Source: Streptomyces sp. CB01881 (lineage in GTDB: Bacteria; Actinomycetota; Actinomycetes; Streptomycetales; Streptomycetaceae). Taken from it: 64,000 nt of DNA. Below the pieces are notes generated by a model. It was not told where the DNA came from, did no database searches, and saw only the letters and a list, made by a program, of their open reading frames with translations. The stretch is from assembly GCF_002953255.1 (NCBI RefSeq), contig NZ_CP026498.1, positions 6,520,590-6,584,589 of the forward strand, read 5' to 3'. The translations under genes and the position numbers were made by a program. Positions 43,050-51,663 of this stretch are shown here, one piece after another (the first letter of the stretch is position 1; each line of letters opens with the position of its first letter).

Positions 43050-45338
43050 ATGGTCGACTTCCACGAACTGAGCACCGCCAAGCTGGACGTCCTCGGCGAG
43101 GCCGCCACCGCCTGGGAAGACGTGGTCAAGAAGCTCCAGGCCATGGACCGGGACTGGGACGGCTCGGTGGTCGCCAAGGTCAACTCGGCCAACTGGAGCG
43201 GCCCCTCGGCCGACCAGGCCCGACCCAAGCTCCAGCGCGTCAACGAGCAGCTCACCGCCGCCGTCACCGAGGCCACCGCCATCGCCTCGGTCTTCAAGGA
43301 CGCCGGGAACGACTTCCAGGCCGCCAAGGGCAAGCTGGACAAGGCGGTGGCCGACGCCCGCGGCGCGGGGCTGACCGTGACCGACGACGGCACCGTCAGC
43401 TGGCCGCCGGCCGACTCGGCCACCCGGCACGACCCGGACGCCAGCCGGGCCTACAACGACGAGTACCGCACCAAGGCCGAGGCGGCGCGGAAGGCGATCG
43501 ACTCGGCCGTCCAGGAGGCCACCGCCGCCGACGAGCGGGCCGCCTGGGCGCTGCGCTCCGACGCGACGGCCCCCGACGACCTGAAGTCCTTCAACGCCAA
43601 GGCGGTCGGCGCCGGCCCGGACGCGGACGGCATCCGCGCCGCCCAGCTCGCGGGCAAGGGCGGCAAGATCTCCGACGCCGAACTCACCGAGCTCAACTCG
43701 CTGTTGGCCGCCAACCAGAACGACCCGCTGTTCTCCACCCGGTTCTACCAGGACCTCGGCCCCAAGGGGACGCTCCAGGCCTGGAACAGCATGGTCGGCG
43801 ACGAGTCGCAGTTCAACGGCGCCAGCGACGCCCGGTGGAAGCAGTACCAGGAGCTCCAGAAGAACCTCGGGCTCAACCTGGCCACCGCCACCCGCACCAC
43901 CAACGTGCCCCACCTGCCCGACCAGTGGGCCGCCGACCTGCGCAAGGCCGGCGCCGAACCGCTCTGGGACAAGCCCTACCGGCAGAGCGGCATGGACTAC
44001 GCGCCCTACGGCTACCAGGTGCTGTCCGGCATCCTGCGCACCGGCGACTACGACCCGCACTTCCTCAACCCCATCGCCGAGCACGTCACCCAGCTCGACA
44101 CCGACGAGAAGTACTGGCCCGCCCCGGTGTTCGGCCCGCGCAGCGACCGCCGCGGCTTCAACCTGCTGGGCCAGGACGGCGGTTCGGGCTTCGAGCCGAC
44201 CACGGCCATCCTGGAGGCGCTGGGCCACAGCCCGGAGGCGGCCACCAAGTTCTTCCACGACACGCCGACCGCCTACAACACCGACGGCACCGTCAACCCG
44301 AACGGCAAGGCCAAGCCCGCCGACTACCTCGACTACTTCACGCACGACAAGGAGTACACGCCGGACACCGTCTCGCAGAAGAGCGAACTGCGCCAGGCGG
44401 GGATGAAGAGCGGTCCCGACGCGCTCGGCCACGCGCTGGAGGCGGCCACCACCGGCCGGGCCTACGACGACCACTCCGGCACTGCCGCCAAGCACACCGC
44501 CGACCAGGCCGACGTCATGAACAGGGTCGTGCAGACCTTCGGCACCCACGGCAACGGCGGCGTCCTCGACGACCTCAAGGGCGAGGACGCCAAGTTCGCC
44601 CCGCTGCGGGACAGCCTCGGGCACATGTCCGCCGACTACATCGGCGACGTCCAGCGGGCGCTCTCGCCGCACAAGGACGACCTGCCGGTCAACGGCGCCC
44701 CGGCCGGCCTGAAGGAGGCCCCGGTCCGCGGCCTGCTGGACGCGCTCGGCCGTGACCCGGACGCGTACGGCGCGGTGGCCAACGCCAACCAGGCCTACTC
44801 CACGGCGCTGGTCCGCGGCCACATCGAGAACGGGACCGACTTCGCCCGGCTGGAGTCCGACATCGACTCCACCTCGCGGGCCGGCGGCGTCATCGGCGGC
44901 ATCCTCAACGAGGCCCGGATCAACGAGGTCCACCAGGAGCACGCCACCTCCGACAAGGAGTACAACGAGGCGCTGGAGAAGAACGCCGGCTACGCCAAGA
45001 CGGCGTTCACCACCACGATCGGCGCCGTCACCGAGAAGGTGCCGATCGCGGGCGAGGCCGCCAACTTCCTGGTCGAGGAGATCACCGACAGCGTGGTCAA
45101 GGCCAACGAGCGCGACACCACCGAGGACGGCCGCCAGGAGGGACGCGACTACGTCGCCGAGGGCCGGGAGGGCACGGCGCTCGGCGCCAAGCAGGCCGTC
45201 ATCGACGCCGCCAACGGCACGAAGCTGAGCCCCGAGGACGTCCGGAGGCTGGCCGACAGCGCCGGCGACCGGGCCCTCGACGGCTACACCGACGGCTCCG
45301 GCGGCAGCCAGAGCTCCAACGGGACGGTCTCCGGATGA
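43050..45338 (+). CDS. Large WxG-domain protein, putative type VII secretion substrate
   Basis: A 762-residue protein without a classical signal peptide. Residues 1-120 are helical with a W-S-G turn (NSANWSGPSADQARPKLQRV, W49-G51), like the N-terminal module of LXG/WXG effectors. The middle (200-600) is soluble and polar, with SDRRGFNLLGQDGGSGFEPTTAILEALG and DPDAYGAVANANQAYSTALVRGHIENG as its most distinctive segments. A helical C-terminal region (FTTTIGAVTEKVPIAGEAANFLVEEI) resembles stretches in other actinobacterial effector-like proteins. No catalytic motif is recognised. It is followed by three exported proteins with coupled starts. Confidence 0.75.
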   Translation: MVDFHELSTAKLDVLGEAATAWEDVVKKLQAMDRDWDGSVVAKVNSANWSGPSADQARPKLQRVNEQLTAAVTEATAIASVFKDAGNDFQAAKGKLDKAVADARGAGLTVTDDGTVSWPPADSATRHDPDASRAYNDEYRTKAEAARKAIDSAVQEATAADERAAWALRSDATAPDDLKSFNAKAVGAGPDADGIRAAQLAGKGGKISDAELTELNSLLAANQNDPLFSTRFYQDLGPKGTLQAWNSMVGDESQFNGASDARWKQYQELQKNLGLNLATATRTTNVPHLPDQWAADLRKAGAEPLWDKPYRQSGMDYAPYGYQVLSGILRTGDYDPHFLNPIAEHVTQLDTDEKYWPAPVFGPRSDRRGFNLLGQDGGSGFEPTTAILEALGHSPEAATKFFHDTPTAYNTDGTVNPNGKAKPADYLDYFTHDKEYTPDTVSQKSELRQAGMKSGPDALGHALEAATTGRAYDDHSGTAAKHTADQADVMNRVVQTFGTHGNGGVLDDLKGEDAKFAPLRDSLGHMSADYIGDVQRALSPHKDDLPVNGAPAGLKEAPVRGLLDALGRDPDAYGAVANANQAYSTALVRGHIENGTDFARLESDIDSTSRAGGVIGGILNEARINEVHQEHATSDKEYNEALEKNAGYAKTAFTTTIGAVTEKVPIAGEAANFLVEEITDSVVKANERDTTEDGRQEGRDYVAEGREGTALGAKQAVIDAANGTKLSPEDVRRLADSAGDRALDGYTDGSGGSQSSNGTVSG

Positions 45339-45997
45339 CGCGCGCAGCACGCCCCGCGGCGGCCGCCGGGCTCGTACTGGCCGCCGTCCTCGGCCTCGCC
45401 GCGTGCGGCGGCGGCGGCTCGGGCAAGGCCGCCGGCGGCGCAGCGGCGTGCGACGGGGTGGTCGCCACCGACCGCGCGGGAGCGCTGCTCGACGACGGCG
45501 CCGCCCCTGCGTACAAGCTCGACAAGCAGCTCGACGCCGCCCAGCAGCCCGGACTCCAGCTGCTGGGCTGCACGGCGGAGGCCGCCAAGGGCCTCGGGCT
45601 CAGCGTCCGGCTGACCGGCAGCGAGACCCCGGGCGGCGGCCTCAAGGGGCCCGAACCGCAGCCCGGCGAGCCGGTGTACTCGCTCGGCTTCGGCGACCGC
45701 AGCCAGGTCACCCGGTGGGGCGCCCGGCTGACCTTCCGGTGCGACGGCACGTACGCGAAGTCCGGCAAGCCGCTCTACTTCACCGCCGAGGCCGCCCCGT
45801 ACCAGGCCTCGGGCCCGGCACCGCAGTCGCCCGCCGCCCGGTGGACCCCGGAGGCCTGGGCCAGGCTCGCCACCGACAGCGCCCGGCGGGCGGCCGGCGG
45901 CGTGCTCGGCTGCACCGCGCCGGTCGCCTGGCCGAGCGGGGAGCCGGCGCTCTCGCCGGCCACCGCCGCGCCGGCCCCGTCCGGCACCTCCGGGTGA
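45335..45997 (+). CDS. Lipoprotein of the WxG locus (220 aa)
   Basis: The 220-residue lipoprotein has lipobox LAAC (C24). The mature part opens with a CDGVVATDRAGALLDDG segment, has paired cysteines, and near the end carries GVLGCTAPVAWP, shared with the third protein of the row. Its ATG overlaps the stop of the large WxG protein by 4 bp. Function unknown; a surface-attached partner of the secreted protein is an inference. Confidence 0.75.
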   Translation: MTRAARPAAAAGLVLAAVLGLAACGGGGSGKAAGGAAACDGVVATDRAGALLDDGAAPAYKLDKQLDAAQQPGLQLLGCTAEAAKGLGLSVRLTGSETPGGGLKGPEPQPGEPVYSLGFGDRSQVTRWGARLTFRCDGTYAKSGKPLYFTAEAAPYQASGPAPQSPAARWTPEAWARLATDSARRAAGGVLGCTAPVAWPSGEPALSPATAAPAPSGTSG

Positions 45998-46581
45998 CGT
46001 TGCGGACCGACCCCGCCGCCGGCCCGCCGACGGGGCGCCGCCTGGTGCTCGGCGCCCTCGGCGTGGCCGTCGCGGGCGCCGGGGCCGTCGGCTGGCTGGA
46101 CTGGGACCGGCACCGGCCGGCCGAACCCCCCGGCCGGGCCGCGACCCTGTGCGACCTCCCCACCGGGGCCGGGACACCGCTCGGACGGCTGCTGCCGGAC
46201 GGCGGGCAGGAGACCGAGGAACGCCTCTCCCGGTGGGTGCTCTCGACCGACCCGAAGGGCTGTTCGGTCCGGGTGGACGGCCGGGCGGCGCTGACCGTCC
46301 GGGCCACCGTGCACGACGGCTCCGTGGAGCCGCTCCCGGTCGGCGACGCCCGGCCGGACGAGGTGAGGAGCTTCGGCGCCGGCTCCCGCTCCGCCTCCTG
46401 GCCCGCCGGCGCGGCGGTGGCCGAGTACTGCCCCGGGAAGCAGCAGCCGATCCGGCACGTGGTGGTGGAGGTGGCCCCGGGCGAGGCCGCGCGGACCGGG
46501 CGGCCGGACGGCGACCGGGCGGACTTCGAGGCCATCGCCCGGGGCCTGCTCGGCGCCTACCAGAAGGCGGTGTGCGCGTGA
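45994..46581 (+). CDS. Membrane-anchored exported protein of the WxG locus (195 aa)
   Basis: A 195-residue protein with an N-terminal membrane anchor (RRLVLGALGVAVAGAGAVGWL) and an extracytoplasmic domain starting CDLPTGAGTPLGRLLPDGGQ, which parallels the opening of its two neighbours. GTG start in a GTGA overlap. Function unknown. Confidence 0.72.
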   Translation: MTLRTDPAAGPPTGRRLVLGALGVAVAGAGAVGWLDWDRHRPAEPPGRAATLCDLPTGAGTPLGRLLPDGGQETEERLSRWVLSTDPKGCSVRVDGRAALTVRATVHDGSVEPLPVGDARPDEVRSFGAGSRSASWPAGAAVAEYCPGKQQPIRHVVVEVAPGEAARTGRPDGDRADFEAIARGLLGAYQKAVCA

Positions 46582-47210
46582 GGGTGACCCCGGACGGCAC
46601 ACGACGGGCCGGCGCCGCCCTCGGTGTCCTGGTCCTGCTCGGCGGCGGCCTGGCCGGCTGGCACGCGTACCTCGACGCCGCGGCGGACCACCCGCCCGCG
46701 GTGTCGCTGAGCCACGGCGAGTGCCGGGGAGCCCTCGCCGACGAGCGGATCGGCCGGCTGCTGGGAGCGGCCCGCACGGTCCGGGTGGAGAGCGACTACC
46801 GGCCCGCGGAGGCCGGCCGGCCGCCCCGGCTCCGTTGCTTCGCCGCCGGGCAGGGCGAGCACGCGCTCTCCTTCGAGGTCGAGGCGGCGCGGTCGGCCGA
46901 GGAACGCGCCGACGCCGCCGCGCGGGCGCTCCCGAAGGGGGCCCGCAGGTTCGACGGCGGCGGGGCCGACCACCGCACGGGCGTGCTCCGGTTCGACTGC
47001 GCGGTCAAGGCGCCGGAGACCGGCGAGGAACGCACCGCCTACTACCTGGCCACGGTGAAGGCCGGCCTGCGGGACAGACCGCCGGCCACCGGGCCCGGCG
47101 AGGAGACGATGGCCGAGCTGGCCGTCGTGCTCGGCCGGCAGGCGGCGGAGCAGGTGCTGGGCTGCACCGGCCCGGTCGACTGGCCGGCCACTCCGGTGCG
47201 CTCCGCCTGA
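46578..47210 (+). CDS. Membrane-anchored exported protein of the WxG locus (210 aa)
   Basis: A 210-residue protein with an N-terminal anchor (GAALGVLVLLGGGLAGWHAYL). The domain opens ECRGALADERIGRLLGAA and ends with QVLGCTGPVDWP, matching the end of the first lipoprotein. Four cysteines are placed as in its neighbours. GTG start in a GTGA overlap. It is a diverged paralogue of the two preceding genes; function unknown. Confidence 0.72.
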   Translation: MRVTPDGTRRAGAALGVLVLLGGGLAGWHAYLDAAADHPPAVSLSHGECRGALADERIGRLLGAARTVRVESDYRPAEAGRPPRLRCFAAGQGEHALSFEVEAARSAEERADAAARALPKGARRFDGGGADHRTGVLRFDCAVKAPETGEERTAYYLATVKAGLRDRPPATGPGEETMAELAVVLGRQAAEQVLGCTGPVDWPATPVRSA

Positions 47211-47271
47211 CACCCGCACTCCGGTGCGCCTCGCGTAGCGCCCGTGCTCCGGTGCGCCTCGCGTAGCGCCC
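47191..47271. repeat. Three tandem 28-bp repeats at the end of the WxG locus
   Basis: Units start at 47191, 47219 and 47247, each beginning CTCCGGTGCGC. The second and third are nearly identical; the first is diverged and includes the stop codon of the last exported protein. The array sits between two operons that face each other. Confidence 0.85.
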
Positions 47272-47388
47272 TTCGCGGGGGCGGGCGGCGCGTGGGGCGA
47301 GGCTCCGGCGCGGTGCCCACGAGCGGTGCCCCGGGGCGGGCGCTTCCCCGGGGCGGGCGGCGCACGCGTGGCACCGCCCGCCCGGGGA

Positions 47389-48495
47389 TCAGGCCAGCAG
47401 GTCGGACTGGAGGGTGACGACCTGGCGGAAGGCCGCGGTCTTGACGCCCTTGGGGTTGGTCATGGTGACGACCCCGACGACGTCGCCCGCCGACAGGTAC
47501 GCCACCCGGCCGGTCGGTCCCGCGTCCGGACCGGTGGCCGGGGTCTCGCGGGTGGCGAGGTCGACGCCGTTGACCGAGTCCCAGCCCTGGGTCGGGCCGG
47601 TCTTCAGGCCGGGGACGCCCTTCGGGTCGCCCTTGGAGCGCAGGTCGGCGAAGACGTCCCAGGCCTCGGTCGAGCCGCCGAAGGCGAGCAGGCGGATCTG
47701 GGTGCGGGTGCCATCGGTGGCGGTCCACTCCCGGACGGTCGCGGCGCGGCAGGCGTTCTGCAGCAGCAGGGCGCGCAGCTCGGCCGCGTCCTTCTGCTCG
47801 CCGGCGAGGGCGTCGCAGGGCACCCAGTCAGTGGTGGCCGCGGTGGTGGCCGCAGCGGTCGGGGCCCCGCTGGAGGGGGTGCCGGACGCCGTGGCACCGG
47901 CGGTCGGGCTCGCAGCCGCGCCGACGGACGCGCTCGACGAGGCCGACGCGCTCGCCGGTGCCGTCGGGCTGGGGAAGACCACCGGCGCCAGCGAGCCGCC
48001 GGCCTCCTTGGGGGCGGGCAGGAGCAGGTACCGCAGGTCGGCGGCGTGACGGCTCTTGCTCTCCCTGGGCACGGCCTTGCCGGAGGGCAGCGGCGGCAGG
48101 ACCAGGGCCGGGAAGGTGTAGCGGCCGTCGCGCTCGGTGGCCAGGCCCGGGATGTCCGTGCGGTCGGGTGTGGTGACGGCCACCGCGGCTTCCGTACCGG
48201 CGAGCGCGCAGACCAGGACGGCGGCGCTCCAGCGCACCGCCGCGCGGCGCCGGCGGGTGCGGCGGGCCGCGAGCTCCTCCGGGCTCAGCGGCTCGGGGAC
48301 CGGCGGGGCGACGGGGACGCCCCACGGGTCGGCGGCGGGCGCCCCGACCGCGTCCTGACCGGTGACGGCCCCCGGCGAGGGCGGCGCGAACGCGGCCGGG
48401 GGTGCGACGGGCGGCGGCGCGGGCGCGTCGGCGGGGCTCGCCGCGCCGTCCTGCGGGGTGACCGCGCTGTCCTGCGGGGTGGCGTGGTCGGTCAT
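47389..48495 (-). CDS. DLRxLLLPxP-family single-span membrane protein (368 aa)
   Basis: The N-terminal 75 residues are Pro/Ala-rich and cytoplasmic, followed by RRTRRRRA and one membrane helix (VRWSAAVLVCALAGTEAAVAV, about 86-106). The exported domain has the motif DLRYLLLPAP near residue 150, an Ala/Ser/Thr-rich low-complexity linker, and a C-terminal domain with two cysteines (VPCDALAG, LLQNACRAA) and TGRVAYLSAGDVVGVVTMTN. It is the fourth of four paralogous membrane proteins in a leftward operon; its ATG overlaps the preceding stop. Function unknown. Confidence 0.78.
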   Translation of the reverse strand: MTDHATPQDSAVTPQDGAASPADAPAPPPVAPPAAFAPPSPGAVTGQDAVGAPAADPWGVPVAPPVPEPLSPEELAARRTRRRRAAVRWSAAVLVCALAGTEAAVAVTTPDRTDIPGLATERDGRYTFPALVLPPLPSGKAVPRESKSRHAADLRYLLLPAPKEAGGSLAPVVFPSPTAPASASASSSASVGAAASPTAGATASGTPSSGAPTAAATTAATTDWVPCDALAGEQKDAAELRALLLQNACRAATVREWTATDGTRTQIRLLAFGGSTEAWDVFADLRSKGDPKGVPGLKTGPTQGWDSVNGVDLATRETPATGPDAGPTGRVAYLSAGDVVGVVTMTNPKGVKTAAFRQVVTLQSDLLA

Positions 48496-49355
48496 GCGGA
48501 CGCTCCCGGGGTGGCGAGGCGGTCGAGCTGCTGGGTGAAGAGCGAGACGATCTTGTCCTTGGGCAGCGGTGCCACGCCCTCGGCGGACATCACCACCAGG
48601 AGGTCGCCCTCGGCGGCCGAGCACTCCAGGTAGTCGATCGGCGCGGCCGGCGGGGCGGGCATCAGGTAGCAGTGCGCCTCGGGGTGGTTCGGGATCGCGG
48701 GACCGATGCGGAAGATGCCGGTGTCGCCCGTGAAGACGGCGGTGTACTCGTTCAGCTTCTGCACCTCCTGCTGGTTGAACTGGCGCAGCTTCATGCCCAT
48801 GACCAGGTCGTCCCCCTTGGCCTTGTAGCTGCGCACGCCGGTGGCCTTGACGTGCAGGCCCTGCCAGTACTGGCGCAGCTTCTCCTGCTTGTCCTTGGGG
48901 ATCTGCTGGAGGTCGTCGTCCAGCTCGGCGGAGAGCTGGTCGGCGCTCAGCTCCGCGTCGTTGCCGTAGCCGCCCTCGTCCGGGCCGAGCGAGTACCCGA
49001 CCGGAACGGGCAGCAGCAGGTCGCGCAGCGAGCCGAAGTGGTTGCCGTTGGACTTGGCGCCGAACGGCGTCGGTGTGGCGGTCGGGGCGGGGGCGGCCGT
49101 CGGCCCGGCGGCGGAGACGGGCGCGGGGTCGTCGTACTGGGTCTTGATGATGCCGATGCCGATGCCCACGCCGACCAGGGCCGCCGCGACGGTCGCGCCG
49201 GTGGCGCGCAGCAGGCGGCGGGAGGACGGGGCGGGGCTCGCAGGGGCCGGCGCCTCGGGGGCGGACGGGGCCGCGGCGAACGCCGGCGGCAGGGGCGCCC
49301 CGGGGGCGGGCGCCGGCTCGGGGGTCGTGGACCCGGTCACGCTGCTGTCGCTCAT
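48492..49355 (-). CDS. DLRxLLLPxP-family single-span membrane protein (287 aa)
   Basis: This protein has the same architecture as its neighbours: a Pro/Ala cytoplasmic arm (residues 1-45), a membrane helix (LLRATGATVAAALVGVGIGIGII, about 48-70), then an exported domain opening with the motif SLRDLLLPVP near residue 110. The domain has KGDDLVMGMKLRQFNQQEVQKLNEYTAVF and a pair of cysteines (HCYLMPAPP, YLECSAAEGD). Start and stop overlap both neighbours by 4 bp, so the three genes are tightly coupled. Function unknown. Confidence 0.78.
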   Translation of the reverse strand: MSDSSVTGSTTPEPAPAPGAPLPPAFAAAPSAPEAPAPASPAPSSRRLLRATGATVAAALVGVGIGIGIIKTQYDDPAPVSAAGPTAAPAPTATPTPFGAKSNGNHFGSLRDLLLPVPVGYSLGPDEGGYGNDAELSADQLSAELDDDLQQIPKDKQEKLRQYWQGLHVKATGVRSYKAKGDDLVMGMKLRQFNQQEVQKLNEYTAVFTGDTGIFRIGPAIPNHPEAHCYLMPAPPAAPIDYLECSAAEGDLLVVMSAEGVAPLPKDKIVSLFTQQLDRLATPGASA

Positions 49356-50311
49356 ACCAGCCGCTCCCACTGCTGCTTGGCAAGGCCCTTCAGGACCTCG
49401 GGGTCCACGGGCTGGGTGCCGAAGACCTTGATCTCCATCACCACCGTGCCGCGCTGCGCGAGCGCGGTGCCGAGGTAGAACTGCTCGGTGGTCTCGGCCC
49501 AGTACGAGGCCTCGCTGTCGACCTGGTAGCCGCCGTTGGCGTCGTCGGCGAACGGCTTCAGCCGGTAACCGGACGCACGGGACTTGGCCTCGGCGGCGCG
49601 GTCGGCCGAGAACTGGATCAGCGAGACCCGGACCTTCAGCCCGTCCTTCATCCAGTCGGCCTCGGCGGCGCGCCGGAACTCCCTGGCGTTCAGGTTCTTG
49701 AAGGCCTCCGCCGACCGGCCGCTGTGCTCGGCGAGTTCGCCGACCGAGATCCAGCTGGGGGTGTCCGGGTAGTCGCCCCACGCGGTGCTGCCGGAGGGGG
49801 CGGAGATCAGCAGCTTCCGCAGGTCGCCGTCGATGGCGAGCGGCTTCGGCGCGGCCGCGGCCACGGCCGCCGGGTCCACCGACCCGGCCGGGTAGGACGG
49901 CAACGCGACCTGGATCGGCGGCAGCGGCGTCGGCGGGCGGCTCGCCTGGACCGCGTAGCCGACGGCGCCGCCGACGACGGTGCCGAGCACCAGCCCGGAC
50001 ACCAGCAGCAGCACCGGCCGCGGACGGCGGGGGCGGCGGACGGGCGCGGGCGCCTCGGCGGGCGGGAAGGCGAACGGGAGGGCGGGCGCCGGCACGGACG
50101 GCATGGCGGACGGTACGGCGGACGGCATGTCAGGCGCCGTGGCGGGCTGGCTCGCGGGCGGGCTCGTGGGCGGCGCGGCCGGCGCGGCAACAGCCGGCGG
50201 CTCGGCGGCCGGCGCGGCAACAGCCGGTGCGGCGGCCGGCGCGGCAACAGCCGGTGCGGCGGCCGGCGGAAGCGCGTCGGCGGGCGACGGCTCCACGGGT
50301 TCGGTGGTCAC
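49352..50311 (-). CDS. DLRxLLLPxP-family single-span membrane protein (319 aa)
   Basis: A 319-residue paralogue. Residues 1-95 are Ala/Pro-rich with imperfect AAPAVAAPAA repeats (50170-50270 in DNA), then RRPRRPR and a membrane helix (VLLLVSGLVLGTVVGGAVGYAV, about 100-121). The exported domain has the weaker motif DLRKLLISAP near residue 165 and a helical/strand region (ADWMKDGLKVRVSLIQFSADRAAEAKSRA). No cysteine pair is present, unlike its relatives. It is coupled to the next gene by an ATGA overlap. Confidence 0.78.
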   Translation of the reverse strand: MTTEPVEPSPADALPPAAAPAVAAPAAAPAVAAPAAEPPAVAAPAAPPTSPPASQPATAPDMPSAVPSAMPSVPAPALPFAFPPAEAPAPVRRPRRPRPVLLLVSGLVLGTVVGGAVGYAVQASRPPTPLPPIQVALPSYPAGSVDPAAVAAAAPKPLAIDGDLRKLLISAPSGSTAWGDYPDTPSWISVGELAEHSGRSAEAFKNLNAREFRRAAEADWMKDGLKVRVSLIQFSADRAAEAKSRASGYRLKPFADDANGGYQVDSEASYWAETTEQFYLGTALAQRGTVVMEIKVFGTQPVDPEVLKGLAKQQWERLV

Positions 50312-50363
50312 GGAGTGGCTCCAGAAGGGGAAGGGTGACGGCGGACGCGGGCGGCGGCGGAAC

Positions 50364-51299
50364 TCAGCCGCCGGAGGACAGCCACTCGCGCTGGCGCTTC
50401 ATCAGTTCGCTCAGCAGTGCCTTGTCCGGATTGCCCTTCACGTCGACGTCGATCGTGTACTGCACGTCGCCCTGGCTGGAGATGCCGGTCATCGAGCCGG
50501 TGTAGGCCTGCTGCTTGGGCTTGTGCACGTAGCCGTGGGCGTTCGGGTCCCCGTCGATGTCGATCGGGTCCAGCTTCATGGTGTAGTTCCTGGCGAAGTC
50601 GCCCGCTCCCCCGGTCGACGCGAAGCGCATCAGGGTCACCGTGACCTCGGCCTTGCCGTCCGCCGTGCGGTACGTGCGGTTGGCGGCCTCCTTGTACCCG
50701 TAGGAGCCGAGGATGCGCATGATGCCGTCCTGGTTGCCGAAGTTCGCGGCCACCTCGTCGTCGGTCATCGTCATGCCGTCGGCCGGGCCGTAGGACTCGC
50801 CGCCGTCGGGGATCGGGAGCAGGAAGTAGCGCAGGTCACCGTCGTGCCTGCCGCCGCTGACGCTGCCCTTGACGGTGCTGCTCGGCTTGGGCGCGGGCGC
50901 GGCGGTGGCCGGCGCCTCGGTGGTCGGCGCGGCGGTGGGCGTGGCCTGGGCGGTGGCGGAGGCCGACGCGCCCGGGCCCGGACTCGCACTGCGGCCGTTC
51001 TGCCCCGCGTTCGGCGAGGCACCGGCCGCTCCGGCGACGACGGCCGGCCCGGGGTCCGGCTTGCCGACGGCCACGGTGACGGCGGCGCTGGCCGCGGTCA
51101 CGGCGAGCAGGCCGGCGGTGGCCAGGGCGACTCCGACAGCGCGCGGCAGCTTCCGCGCGGACGCGACGCCCTCGACGGGCGCGGCCCCGGGCGCGAGCAC
51201 CGGCGCGGGAGCGGCAGCGGAATCGGGTGCAACAGCGGTTTCGAACGACGCCGCGTGCGCCGGGTCGGCGGCAGACGGCACGTTTTCGGGCGCGGACAA
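50364..51299 (-). CDS. DLRxLLLPxP-family single-span membrane protein (about 311 aa)
   Basis: This paralogue has a short acidic/Ala arm, a membrane helix (AVGVALATAGLLAVTAASAAVTVAV, about 53-77), an Ala/Ser/Pro linker, the motif DLRYFLLPIP near residue 155, and an exported domain with VTVTLMRFASTGGAGDFARNYTMKL. The start is uncertain. TTG at 51299 has GGGGGAG 5 nt upstream and gives an N-terminus like the paralogues (MSAPENV...). GTG at 51353 would add 18 residues without a good ribosome site. It is first of the four paralogues. Confidence 0.72.
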   Translation of the reverse strand: MSAPENVPSAADPAHAASFETAVAPDSAAAPAPVLAPGAAPVEGVASARKLPRAVGVALATAGLLAVTAASAAVTVAVGKPDPGPAVVAGAAGASPNAGQNGRSASPGPGASASATAQATPTAAPTTEAPATAAPAPKPSSTVKGSVSGGRHDGDLRYFLLPIPDGGESYGPADGMTMTDDEVAANFGNQDGIMRILGSYGYKEAANRTYRTADGKAEVTVTLMRFASTGGAGDFARNYTMKLDPIDIDGDPNAHGYVHKPKQQAYTGSMTGISSQGDVQYTIDVDVKGNPDKALLSELMKRQREWLSSGG

Positions 51300-51395
51300 G
51301 GAACTCCCCCGGGGGACATGTGGGATGTCGCGCACGGGCCCCTCGCGGGCCACCCCCGTGGCTCCCCAGGCCGACCGTCACGCGTCTCGCCAGGA

Positions 51396-51425
51396 ATTAT
51401 GAGAGCCCGTCCACTCCGGTGCCAA
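51396..51425 (-). promoter_or_regulatory. Promoter of the DLRxLLLPxP operon
   Basis: On the minus strand TTGGCA (51425-51420) and CATAAT (51401-51396) are spaced 18 bp in a locally AT-rich patch, near-consensus for a vegetative promoter. It leaves a leader of about 90 nt to the TTG start. Confidence 0.55.
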
Positions 51426-51490
51426 CAAAGTTAATCGCCGCACTCCCACCCATGCTCGACTATTCGGACACGCCGTGATCGAACCGCAAT

Positions 51491-51521
51491 GGGCGGGTCG
51501 GCCCCCGCTGCCGACCCGCCC
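51491..51521 (-). terminator. Terminator of the 206-aa lipoprotein gene
   Basis: A perfect 12-bp stem, GGGCGGGTCGGC (51491-51502) with GCCGACCCGCCC (51510-51521), lies about 140 bp after the lipoprotein stop and just before the next operon's promoter. The 51300-51663 gap holds only this and that promoter. Confidence 0.65.
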
Positions 51522-51663
51522 CCGCCATCGCATCGCACCACGCCACGCCGCGGCGGCCCGCACCACGCCGCACCGGGCCGGGCCCGTCGAAGGCTTGACG
51601 GCCTGCCACCGTTCGCCGCGCGCCCGGTCCGGCCGTGGAGACCCGGTGACCCGGCGACCCGGT

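Noticed and set aside
43014..45350. A 778-codon minus-strand open frame across the large WxG gene
   Set aside because: It mirrors the coding strand exactly, is Gly/Val/Arg-rich without domains, and is the usual antisense shadow in high-GC DNA. The plus-strand gene has a ribosome site and coupled neighbours.
50170..50270. Short repeats that could suggest a CRISPR array
   Set aside because: They are in-frame Ala/Pro/Val codon repeats of a coding arm, with no unique spacers of constant length.
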